This document shows, one piece after another, positions 40,138-51,300 of a stretch of DNA of 64,000 nt. Numbering within the stretch: the stretch's first letter is position 1; the number at the start of each line of letters is the position of its first letter. The DNA lies in the NCBI GenBank assembly GCA_015039365.1, contig WION01000004.1:1426001-1490000 (forward strand). The letters are read 5' to 3'. The notes under the pieces were generated by a model. It had not been told where the DNA came from, did not search any database, and was given only the letters and a program-made list of their open reading frames with translations. The stretch comes from Amanita rubescens (lineage: Eukaryota; Basidiomycota; Agaricomycetes; Agaricales; Amanitaceae). The position numbers and the translations under genes are program-made.

Positions 40138-40164
40138 ACCAGTTCATGACAAGTTAAGACTGGT

Positions 40165-40216
40165 TTGTGACAAGATCCAGTTGCAACCGGTCTTTTGCGG
40201 TTGCAGTCCGGTCCTT
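40165..40216. repeat. CCGG-type repeat fragment
   Basis: CCAGTTGCAACCGGTC and GCGGTTGCAGTCCGG immediately left of the palindrome. Confidence 0.5.
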
Positions 40217-40219
40217 CTG

Positions 40220-42886
40220 CACCTGATGAGCCCAATTAAAGTCTCTAATTAGAGGTGGGCGGACCCCCCTCATCCATGCCTAATTAGAGGCTGAAAGTGA
40301 ATTAATAGGCTGAGCTGGATAATTGGGCAGAATAAATAAAAGTTTTCGAAGTTTAACAAGTCCATTTTCCCACACCCAGTCCAATTACCATTTCTGGAAG
40401 GTGAGGAGAGTTGTTTGTGCATGTTATGACATAGGGTATTATCACAATTTTGGAACAAGGGAATGATTACCTTATTTTGTAAGACAGCTGAATTCCAAAT
40501 AAGGTAAGCAAGTTAGGATACCATATTTGGAAAGTTGTGAGGGTGTTGTTTGTACATGTTATGACACAAACAATTACAAGGGATAATTTTTTTTTACAGA
40601 TTTTGACAAGAGGGTTGTGACAGGCAAGCATGTATTTTGCAAATATCTTGTGTTTGGCCCTGTTTGGGAATGTAATTCTTGCACCACCATGATCACACGA
40701 TTTTTCTGGATTTTTCAAGATTTTTTTGGCAGCCTTCAATTTTTCAACACGAAGCGTTTAAAACAGTATTTTGCAAATATCTTGAGTTTGGCATTGTTTG
40801 GCATGTTCATTTCCACACCACCCTGATCACACGATTTTTCTGCATTTTTCACAATTTTTTCAATTTTATTCCCACAGTCACAGTACTCTTGGCAAATGGT
40901 AGCATTACAAATGAGACTACAAAGACTACATTAAAAAGTGCGGATTTTTCAGGGTCAAATTAATGTGCAGTTTAGGATCCTTTGGCGGGTTTCCAAAAAT
41001 GGAAATAGCGCCCTTCGGACTTGCCATTTTGGGAAATATCTGCTCACTGTTGGTGGTGATGAGCAACAAGAAATTGCAATAACTCCCTTAATACTGGATA
41101 TTTTTGTGGCGCTTTTTTTGGAACATATTCCTTACATGTATATGCACCTATTCACCATGTTAGAATGCAAAAAATCCAAGTGGTTTCTGTCAGGATGCAA
41201 CATGTCTTGCTCACTGTTGACAACAGTGAGGAGTAACAAATGTCAATATCTCCATCAATACTGGTTATTTCTGTGGCGCTTTTTTGGTATGTCCTTATTA
41301 GGCATATAGGAAGGTATTTGGAATGTCAGAATGCAAATAGTATGTACCAATCAGCCACAAATAAAATTGATGTGCTCACTGTCTGCCACGATGAGCAGGC
41401 ATATCTCAACCAAAACAAGATCTTTTTGTGGCGCTTTTTTGGATTTTGATTCCTTATCATAACAGAGTGTCATTCAGGGTATCCAGAAGCAGATTGCCCT
41501 GCTGATTAATGTGTAATTTTCAGTTTCATGATAAAAGACTGAACATGATACAGAAACAGTGGCTGACAACTTGACATGTGAGGAAAAATGTGACATTCCA
41601 CTTGATCTTGCCTAGGGATCCTCTGTTGTGACCCTCCCAATGTTTATCTTTGTTATGTGTGATCCCAAATCCAAAAAAGCGCCACAGAAAGATCTTGTTT
41701 TGGTGGAGATATGCCTGCTCATTGTGGCAGACAGTGAGCACATCAATTTTATTTGTGGCATAATTGGTACATACTATTCACATTCTGACATTCCAAATAC
41801 CTTCCTATATGCCTAATAAGGACATACCAAAAAAGCGCCACAGAAATAGCCAGTATTGATGGAGATATTGTCATTTGTTGCTCCTCACTGTTGACAACAG
41901 TGAGCAATACATGTTGCATTCTGACAGAAACCACTTGGATTTTTTGCATTCTAACATGGTGAATAGGTGCATATACATGTAAGGAATATGTTCCAAAAAA
42001 AGCGCCACAAAAATATCCAGTATTAAGGGAGTTATTGCAATTTCTTGTTGCTCATCACCACCAACAGTGAGCAGATATTTCCCAAAATGGCAAGTCCGAA
42101 GGGTGCTATTTCCATTTTTGGAAACCCGCCAAAGGATCCTAAAGTGCATATTAATTTGACCCTCACTTTTTAATGTAGTCTTTGTAGTCTCATTTGTAAT
42201 GCTACCATTTGCCAAGAGTACTGTGTGACTGTGGGAATAAAATTGAAAAAATTGTGAAAAATGCAGAAAAATCGTGTGATCAGAGTGGTATGGAAATGAA
42301 CATGCCAAACAATGCCAAACTCAAGATATTTGCAAAATACTGTTTTAAACGCTTCGTGTTGAAAAATTGAAGGCTGCCAAAAAAATCTTGAAAAATCCAG
42401 AAAAATCGTGTGATCATGGTGGTGCAAGAATTACATTCCCAAACAGGGCCAAACACAAGATATTTGCAAAATACATGCTTGCCTGTCACAACCCTCTTGT
42501 CAAAATCTGTAAAAAAAAATTATCCCTTGTAATTGTTTGTGTCATAACATGTACAAACAACACCCTCACAACTTTCCAAATATGGTATCCTAACTTGCTT
42601 ACCTTATTTGGAATTCAGCTATCTTACAAAATAAGGTAATCATTCCCTTGTTCCAAAATTGTGATGATACCCTATGTCATAACATGCACAAACAACTCCC
42701 CACACCTTCCAGAAATGGTAATTGGACTGGGTGTGGGAAAATGGACTTGTTAAACTTCGAAAACTTTTATTTATTCTGCCCAATTATCCAGCTCAGCCCA
42801 TTAATTCACTTTTGGCCTCTAATTAGGCATGGACGAGGGGGGTCCGTCCACCTCTAATTAGAGACTTTCTTTGGGCTCATCAGGTG
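40220..42886. mobile_element. 2.67-kb palindrome (long-TIR foldback element)
   Basis: The left arm 40220-41445 and right arm 41668-42886 are near-identical inverted copies of about 1.22 kb around a ~220-bp spacer. The ends are CACCTGATGAGCCC / GGGCTCATCAGGTG. Each arm contains internal ~160-bp repeats marked by TGTGGCGCTTTTTTGG (41105, 41271, 41430 and their inverses). Small frames within the arms are mirror copies of each other and not genes. No transposase or target duplication was found. The right end abuts a truncated copia gag. Confidence 0.88.
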
Positions 42887-42892
42887 GTACAT

Positions 42893-44042
42893 AGAGCTAG
42901 ACCAGAAGTTCTATAAGTCTGAAGACATTAAGAAGAAGGAAAGAGTCGCACTTACCGAAACGGAAGTCGAGGCAATTGAAGACGCGTTGGACGAGTATGA
43001 ACGGAAAGAGGCGTCGGTCAGAGAGGTCATCTATGAGACTATAAGTCAGTCCATGTTCCTCCAGATCAAAAACGAACCCACCGCTTCAAAACTATGGTCC
43101 AAACTCGTCTCAATCATGCAGGAGAAGGGAGATCTGATCCAAGTCAGCATTCTCACCAAACTCCAAACAATGATTTGCCTTGCCGACAACGACGTCCGAG
43201 AACACCTAGGAAAGATGAAGGAGCTAAAAGAGCAACTCGAGGGGATGGGCGCACCTGTCTCTGACCCCTCATTTGCCGCTATGATCCGAAAATCCCTTCC
43301 TGCATGCTATCGACCTCTACTCCAAACACTTAGCGCCGCAGCTCGTATCAATAGTAAAACACTTACGAGTGATCAAATTATTGCCTCCATACACGAAGAA
43401 GCCGATGAGCTCGTCGTGCAAAAAGAAGCAGACAAAGCTGCCGAAAACGCGGCTATGATCGCAGCGTACGCGAAAAAGAAGGAGCAAAGTCAGAAAAAGC
43501 AATGTAGCAATTGCAAAAAGAGTGGACATACGAAGGAGAATTGCTGGAATAAAGGGGGAGGCAAAGAGGGTCAAGGACCACGGGACAAAAAGAAAAAGGA
43601 TCAGGCAAAAGCGAATGCCGCATCAACCGAAGAGGCTGATGACGAAGACGTATCGCTCGCTGTCACCTATAGTCCTTCTGAGCTGCTCGAAGCACTCGGC
43701 GCCACGCCCGCAACCACCATCGCTATCATGGATTGCGGAGCTACCCAACATTTCACCCCGAATCGCTCCGACCTTCTAAACTTCACCGAAATTGAACCAA
43801 GGCCTATTCGGGCCGCAAATGGTCAAGTTTTGCAGGCAACCGGTCGAGGAGACCTTGGCATACTATTCCCTATGAAAAACGGTCAAAAACCCGTCAAAGC
43901 AACATTATGGGGAGTTTATTACTCACCCGATTTCACCTTCACCTTAATCTCTGTTGGCACCATGGTCAAAAAGGGATTCCGAGTCGTTTTCGAGGATAAC
44001 ATATGTACTATAAGTACACCCAAGCCCACACGACGAATCATC
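42893..44042 (+). pseudogene. Copia gag-protease fragment, truncated at both ends
   Basis: Continuous frame from the palindrome edge (ELDQKFYKSEDIKKKERVAL) through a UBN2-type gag (SMFLQIKNEPTASKLWSKLV, DVREHLGKMKELKEQLEGMG), the zinc knuckle CSNCKKSGHTKENC and the protease active site IMDCGATQHF, to FEDNICTISTPKPTRRII. Gag residues before about ELDQ are missing. Downstream at 44042 it meets the opposite-strand copia gag, so integrase, RT and RNase H are absent. The retained part has no stop over 1.1 kb. Confidence 0.8.
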
Positions 44043-45628
44043 AGCCAACATTCTGGACAAGGACATGTCGGATGTACTTTATCCTTAAATTTTCTTTTAT
44101 TGACCGCTAAACATGTAAAAGGTTTCTTAAACATGTTACCAATATTATATGATCGTTCGATCATATTTGCATTATAAATGGCAGTATCACACAACTTATC
44201 TCTTACGAGGCAGGTTTCGTCTAAATTTTCTTTATAATTTATACTATCATATAGTACAGATTGTTCAAAGAAGGAATTTATAGTACGACGATGATGTCCC
44301 AATTTAGGGAACACCATTTTCATTGCTGCCTCTATAAAGAGAAAGTTAGCCATTTCCAGCTTCTTAATGGTTTCATACCATTGTTCGCCGTTATCTTCAT
44401 AGTAATAATCGTCATAATATAGTTCAGCTTCCTGATCTATATCCATATTTTTGTAATCGATATCGTCTGACGATATCCCCATTCCTCGGTTCGATTTATA
44501 GGACTCAAAGTCCTGTTCGTCCTTTTCTCTTTGTTTGCCTTTGCTAGAGCCGGCAACTGGCTCAGTGATGTTATAAGGCCCAATACGGGCGACGGTATGT
44601 GCAGAACTCATAGTATGTTCTGCGGCTTTGGCAGCCTTCTTCTCGGCTGCATCTGCCTTTCGGCGTTCTCGGTTCCTCTCCCAGTTAGGACCACGTGTTT
44701 GGCCCTCAACTTTACCCGGCCAATTTTGATTTGCCGGAGGAGCAGTAGGAGCCGGTGTCTGAGCGCCTTGTGGAGGCCTAGAATAAGGCCTCCCCCCACG
44801 TCCTCGACCTCGACCACGTACTTGTTGCCATGGTTGCTGCTGTTGTTGCGACGTATTAGCCGTCGCGGCAGATTCAGGGTGCCTTCGGCGCCACTCATTC
44901 TGTATTAAGGGAAGTATCCCTTGGATCGTAAGATCCGATGGTTCTGTTGTAGCTAGAACCACAGCGGCAAAATTGTCCCAATGACGGGGGACAGCTGAAA
45001 GTACTATCATTGCCTGTACATTTGCAGGCAATGTAATTCCGCTTGATGCTAAGCGGTTTATGATGGCGAGGAGGTCGTTTAAGGATTGTGTGGGATCCTT
45101 TTTATCTTGGAATTTCCAATTTATTGCTAATTGGAAATCATTGTAAATACCGGCAGACGTTGTCACACCGTATTGTTCTGCTAAGTTCTGCCATAGAACT
45201 CGTGCAGAAACTACATGTTCATTGATCTGCTGTATAGTAGCAGTACATTTCATGTTTATGGATCCGAGGATGCGATCATCCTCGACGACCCAATCATCAT
45301 AGGCCTTTTTGATAGCCTCTGCATCATCAATCATTTGTTGAGTGATGGCGGGTTGTGCCGGTTGTGCCGGCATTGCGGGTATCGCATCTTCAGTTTCCGT
45401 TTCGGGAACTGCTGCTGTTGCTGGAACAGCTGGAAGAAAGGCTTGAACCCCTGTGTCCAGATGAAATTGTTCCAACGGCGTTATCCGTCTTGGACGAACA
45501 TAATCGGTTTTTAGGTACCGATATAAACCTTTAGTTTGTAATAGGAAACGCATCATGCGTTCCCATTCTTTATAGTTAGTTCCATTTAAAACGGGAATGG
45601 AACTAGGGATCGTCAAGTCGTTAGACAT
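44043..45628 (-). pseudogene. Copia gag, opposite strand, truncated at its 3' end
   Basis: From ATG 45628 (MSNDLTIPSSIPVLNGTNYK) with the gag signature LNGTNYKEWERMMRFLLQTK. Helical gag core: DDRILGSINMKCTATIQQI, ALWQNL-type (VLWQNLAEQYG) and NDLLAIINRLASSGI blocks. An RGRGRGRGG box, a basic KKAAKAAEH region and an acidic tyrosine-rich tract (YYDDYYYEDNGE) follow. It ends near CPCPECWLMI, where the opposing copia fragment begins; the remaining 40 codons of the open frame are antisense to that fragment. No pol follows. The ATG lies one base after the stop of the upstream small ORF (TAACATG). Confidence 0.75.
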
Positions 45629-45629
45629 G

Positions 45630-46181
45630 TTAGACGAGGAAGGCGGAGGTGATGATTATGATATAGGCGGATAAAAGACGCCAGAAGAAACGGAAGTTTC
45701 TTTGATTTTCGAGGTTTTCGACCTCTAGGTTATCTCTTTCGAGATTACGGCGTGTACGCCTATTTGCTATGTGTTGGGCTACTGAAGTGCCCCTGGGTGG
45801 AATCCAAAGATCTAAGGTGGGCGGAACACCTTCTTCGATAGCTGCTTGTCGACGACGATGTATTATTTCGTCTTGCAAGGTGCGACCGTTTCTTAGTCGA
45901 GCGGCTAGGAAGTGATCTCTTCGATCGTGAACTGTGACAGGTCCACGAGTTGTGACACCGAATCTGGTGTCAGGGTTGACAACACGAACTATCGTCCTAG
46001 AATAGGACGAAGATGGAATTGGTGCCGGTGTATCAATAAAAGTCCGGTCCCCTAGGATTAAGGGAAACGGGGGAATTGGAGCGTCGTAAGAAGGAGGTAA
46101 TCTCCGGGCAGGAGGAAATGATTCTCCTTCGGCTTCGTAAACTGGTAGCGGAGTACTAGTTTCAGAATCCAGTTTTCTTTC
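45630..46181 (-). CDS. Small pre-gag ORF of the copia-like element, with a C-terminal hydrophobic segment
   Basis: 183 codons reading ERKLDSETSTPLPVYEAEGE... to stop TAA 45632-45630. The first ATG is absent; the frame begins right after a good intron acceptor (CTCTTTTAG, 46183-46182), so a 5' exon in the leader is likely. It is proline-rich at the start, then basic (HRRRQAAIEEG, NRRTRRNLER) and ends FRFFWRLLSAYIIIITSAFLV, a plausible membrane anchor. It is unlike any standard copia protein. Confidence 0.5.
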   Translation of the reverse strand, partial: ERKLDSETSTPLPVYEAEGESFPPARRLPPSYDAPIPPFPLILGDRTFIDTPAPIPSSSYSRTIVRVVNPDTRFGVTTRGPVTVHDRRDHFLAARLRNGRTLQDEIIHRRRQAAIEEGVPPTLDLWIPPRGTSVAQHIANRRTRRNLERDNLEVENLENQRNFRFFWRLLSAYIIIITSAFLV

Positions 46182-47556
46182 CTAAAAGAGAATTTAATGA
46201 GCTTAAAGCTTAATTAAAGCTAAAAGTCTAATTCGTCTTTATTAAGTTACCAGGATGCCATAGACTAGAATGTCAGACTATATAGAGTTCCTCGGTTACG
46301 AGTACAGTCCATATTCGGTTAAACCAACCGACCCTGAGTAACTTAGTTACAAGCCAAGCTTTGATAAAGCTCAGGTCCACAGGTCCACTCAGTCTTGAAA
46401 GCTCGGATTATCCCTGAATGCTGTAAATGACATGCAAAATCAATCGCTGGCTCAAGCACTCTTGGGCGAACCACGGTTTTACCCGTTGCGATTGTAAATA
46501 GAAATAATGTCTGGTCCATAAACCCCCCAGACCATTATATAAGCACGACCGGTAATCAATATGAAACTTCTAAATGGGATTATGGGATCACCATAGAGCC
46601 CAAACTTAGAATGATCCTATCGATCATTCCGACTAAAGGAGTCCCTAAGGGCGCATCCTTAATAGACTGCGTGTACCACCCACAATGAGGTGTCAGCACG
46701 TCCTTTATACTAGAAGTTTCTATATACGAGCCATATTGTATTATAAAGCCTCTAGGGGCTTATGATGTTATATCGTGCATGAATACCCCAGTCACATCAC
46801 AGAGGGCAAGTATAACTCTGTGGGGGCCGACGTTGCCATGCCAGCGTCGAGAAACATAGGTGGTACCCTTATCCCTGGGTGTCTAGGAGATCCCCCTAAA
46901 GCCCTAGGGTCCGGGCGCATGTCATTAGCGCATATGCCATATCAAGGATTAGTGATATCAAGATGATAAGACCATATCAGGCTCGCTGCGATACTATACC
47001 AGTGGGACATCATGTCGGATGACGAGCAAGCGAGCGGCGATGTGGGTCCTGGCAATATCGACGGCGGGGCCCATAACCTGACGAAGAAGACAGGTCTACG
47101 CGAGAGCATGTCCACAGCATGAGCAGGTGCAATAGCTTACCTATTGCGATATGATCTTAGCACTACCCTTCGGCGTAATAGTGATAGTAAGAGGAAGAGA
47201 ATGGATTGTCCTATTCTACGATACAGGACAGGTTTATATACTAAGAGAGAACAAATATGTGTCTACATATGTGTAAGCGTATAGTATAGATGGGAAGATA
47301 TGGCGTACTAAGCACACCATAAGATGTGATCATGAGTCTATCATGATGTCACTATGATATCATAATGAATTCATTATGATGTCATCTCTATGTCATACAT
47401 AAAGGATGACGCGAGCGATATGAGTAACATTGATTGTAGTCAATCAGTAGTTAATCATTCTATAAATATAATTCTATATTTAACAATTGTGACACGTAGT
47501 CACAAGTAAATTCAATATTCGGTGAATATTGGACTTCGTATGTAGGAGAAGGGCTA
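46182..47556. other. Hairpin-rich leader region between the pre-gag ORF and the LTR
   Basis: No coding sequence. It is dense in inverted repeats: AATGATC/GATCATT near 46610, ATCATGA/TCATGAT near 47332, the perfect 18-bp palindrome CATAATGAATTCATTATG at 47361, TTGTGAC/GTCACAA at 47487-47505 and CAATATTC/GAATATTG at 47513-47531. It is probably the 5' untranslated leader of the copia-like element on the minus strand. Confidence 0.5.
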
Positions 47557-47954
47557 TGTTACAAACGTACGTCATGGCCTATCTTTTTCTTATCTTATCA
47601 TCTATGTCATCCCTCCTACGTCATTGGTTGCATATGCGTTCCTTCTGGAACATTCATTGTTTATCATATGCTATTCTATTTTATCACATGCATGTCGATT
47701 ATCACATGTAAACCGTTCCATTATCACATGTAGCTGTTTCGTTATCACATGCATTCCTACTTACTATATTTGCATATATACCTTGTACTATATAAACTAC
47801 GCAAATATACGACTAGACCTTAGTCTAGTTTTAACAGTCAAAATCTGTCTCGTTATCGTCTAAGCTCCCTTGAGGACTTATACGATAACACTCTTATTCT
47901 TTGAACGTTCTTAAGTGCCGGAACTCCCTTGAGGAACCTACGGTACCTGATAGG

Positions 47955-48137
47955 TGTAACAGGTGTATTTCCGTTACAGGAAGTCGGAGATAACATGTAC
48001 AAATAGTATTGTATATACTTGTGTTTGGCCTTGTATAGAGGCATCTTTACAACTACCTACTACACGAATACAAGTCGATTCAGTGTAGTCCGGGTGTACA
48101 CAAGATAACCAACACATAACGGATAATATCCGTTACA
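47955..48137 (+). repeat. 5' LTR (183 bp) of the hairpin-array element
   Basis: TGTAACAGGTG...ATCCGTTACA; identical to 55519-55701. TATATA at about 48012 and TATAGA at 48034; the last 20 bases contain the palindrome TAACGGATAATATCCGTTA. Confidence 0.95.
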
Positions 48138-48165
48138 CTTTTTTACACTTTCGAAGTGTAGTAGG
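48138..48165 (+). promoter_or_regulatory. Candidate primer-binding region with hairpin
   Basis: No TGG tRNA-type site follows the LTR. Instead there is a hairpin TACACTT/AAGTGTA (loop TCG) at 48144-48160 overlapping GTGTAGTAGG (48156-48165). That decamer is exactly complementary to CCTACTACAC in the LTR at 48056-48065, downstream of the TATA-like boxes. A self-priming scheme as in Tf1 is possible but weaker than in the chromovirus, because the site lies 18 nt from the LTR. Confidence 0.4.
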
Positions 48166-48336
48166 CCCTTTACAGGAGCCTTTTTATCGATTACAAACAC
48201 GAGTACAGTGTTGCAGCCCGGCCGCGACACTCTAAGAAGTCTCCCGAGACTTCTAAACACCTAAACCAAGTCTGCCACACGTAGACTGTCAATCTGAACA
48301 CATAAAGCACGTTCCGAAGCTACCCGAGCATTCATA

Positions 48337-51300
48337 ATGCTCGACGAGCCTCAAAACACGAGGCTTTACACTCAACGAGCCTTTCAAGGCTCGTACAATT
48401 TAAAAGACCCTCCCGGGTCTCCAAAGCTTAAGTATCCAGGCCCTCATTGGGTCCCGGACAGCTTGCGCGCATCATGGTGCGCTGCCGAAACCCTTACGCG
48501 TTGCTTACCACACGGCACGCCGGTCACTTACGAGTCCATGTGTCGAATGCTGGACTCCGTTTTACCTCACCAACGTGAATGTTGCGAGGATGGGATTGAG
48601 CTTATGCTCATAGAAGGTTGCTTCACACCAGAACGAATACCTTACACTCGTTCTTCCGCTAGTCCAAGTCTATCAAGACAGGACTCGGATCGTCAAGGAT
48701 CACGCAGACGGGATAGCCCAAGAGCGTCTCGTCTTATAGATGACATATTGGATGAGTTTATAAGGCACCAGGACGAGTTGAGAGTCGAACTAGCGAAGTC
48801 GCGCAAGGAGCTTAAGTCCTCGCTCACGTCCTGCCGCCCAAGTCCAATGTTTGACGCATCCACCGGCATTCAAGAACAGTCTCGGAGAACCGTTCTGGTC
48901 AAAGAGCAACCGAAAGGAAGCTCTCTTCCCGACATGAAGCCCGCAGGTCGAATGTTCTCTAGATCCCTTTCTAAGCCCGGGAAGGTGATGGCTGAGAAGC
49001 TGCCATTGAGTCCGTTACGGTCGTCCGTTCATTCTGGGCCGTTGCGGTCAGCCCTCGGTGAAAGAATCCGCCCACAAGTAACGACTGTGGCCAGTCCGAG
49101 AGTCTCAGCCCCCGAGACTCAGAATCTAGCCAAACGAGTGCAATTGACTCGTTCTATGACAGTTCCAAGCTCTGCAGAGCCTGCACCTCAAGGACTTGGG
49201 TTGAATTTCCTGAGAGTCTCGATTCCCGAGACGAATTCAGCCAGCTCCCGGCCTTCACCAAGCTTTAGCGTGCGCGCAAAGGCTCGAGAACAGTCTATTA
49301 AGACCGTTCTAGATAGAGATTTCCCGAAAGGAAGCTCTCAAGTTGATGCAAAGCCCTCTGGTTCAGTTGTCTCGGCTCCTGCTCCTGCTGCGCGTGGAAA
49401 TGCTCGAACGCCGGAGAAATCACCTAGAAAGGGAGAAGTTAGCACGATGAAGCGAACGAGTGCAATAAGGCACTCACCCGTAGCCGAAGCAGCCCCCACG
49501 CTGCCGAAGTCCACGCCCGTCTCCTATATACGGGCCCCACCTGCTCCTTTGTCCAAGGACGGTGCTTCTCTGGAGTCAGCCCGGGTGTTCCCAACCGTAC
49601 AGCGTGCGCATAACGCTATTGGCATACATCGAGTAGTGAGCACTACGACTTACCGTGAGATCAAGACTCCCTCCCGAGTCTCCCGAGAGCCTGCTTCACC
49701 GTGGCTTGGCGTAGCGGGTTCTGAGCGACGAGTCGGGTCTAAGGCCACCATACAACAGTCTGATAAATCGCCGTCTGCTGGTGTTCGAGAACGCTCTACG
49801 GAGTGTCCTAAAGTTGGAATTGGGCCTTCTGTTGAGCAAAGCCCGACGTCTGCTTCTTCTATCAAGGAAGGGGAGGAACGGTGGATGTTCTCCATCGTTA
49901 ATATTCAGATCAATAAAGGCGAGAAAGTCTCACCTAAACCCTCAGAAGCTCCAACGCAGATGTCGAATCCTCCGAGTGTTACCTGCGAGCCTACTTTGGC
50001 TTGCAAACCAGCGACTCCATCACCCAGCCTTAGTGTGTGCGCTAAGGCTCAAGAACAGTCTATTAAGACCGTTCTAGACAGAGAATCCCTGAAAGGAAAC
50101 TCTCGTGTTGATTCAGTACCCTCTGGTCAAGTCGTATCAGCTCCTACGCCTAAACACAGGAACGCTATGACTCCTATGAAGCCATCTGCGAGAAAAGTGG
50201 AGGATAGCCTGGAGAAACGGACGAGTGCAGCTAAGCACTCACCTGTACTAAACACAGCCATCACGCCGCGTAAATCCACATCCGTCCTCTCTATACGGCC
50301 CGCTCTCGCAAATTCCTCCAAAGATGGAGCTAGATCATCTCTCCAAGTGACTTCGACGCTGGTTCCTTCGAGCGTAATCAATGCACTAAGCGAGACAACC
50401 CGCCGTAAGGCTGAGACTTTTCCGAGACTCTCTATCGAGTCTTCTTCGATGCGGTTTGGTAAAGCACCGCTTATCGGTGTTCAAGAACGCTCGGCTGAGT
50501 GTTCTAATCTTGACGAAGGATATGCCGTGGAGCAAGCCCTGACTTTGTCTCACTCAACCGAAGTGGGGAAGGGACAGCAGTCTCGTAATGCTGCCGTTAT
50601 CAATTTACAGAAGAAGAACGAGGAAGCGTCCTCACCTGAAGTTCGAGCTGTTTCTATACAGTCCGTTTCCGCTTCCGACCCCTCGTCCTTCGCTCTTCAT
50701 TTACCTTCGGACGAGTTCATGCCGCCTATTGAGGTGGTATCTAGACGATGTGTTTCAAACATCGTCAGTAAGACTTCGAGAGAGTATGGTATACGCTCAC
50801 CTAGTCTCGAGACTGCCCGAAAGCAGTCTACCTCTACCATCGTACCTTTTTCCGTTGAAGGGGAAGGGCAGCTTGCGAGAGCTGCTGCATATATGCGAGA
50901 ACGCGTATCGCGACGCTCTCCTGCCTTCGACGAATTCGTTTGCCGGACTCCGAGAGTTCCACCGGACAAAGTGACGGAGTCCGATACGAGCCAATGGCAT
51001 ATTCTGAACGCCGTGAGTGGGAAGGGAAAGGCAAACATAGTTCTACGCTTGCCTAAGTCCGTTATCGAGAGTACAGATGTACTCCCTTGCTCACAGTCCA
51101 AGGTTGTATTGCCACAGCCTCAAGGAGAAGTTGAAGCCCCTCCGCCACAGTCGAACGCTCTAGGTTTGAGAGCAAACGAGCCCTACACAGAGTCTTCGGA
51201 GTCCGTTCCGAAATACACTGGACCCACTGCATCCGATGGAGTCCGGGAAAACGACTCTGCGCCGTCCATCGAAGCCGTTGAGGCTGAAAGACATTCTAAC

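Noticed and set aside
40467..42639. Two identical 90-residue ORFs on opposite strands (40467-40739 and 42367-42639)
   Set aside because: They are the same sequence in the two arms of the palindrome and show no protein-like pattern.
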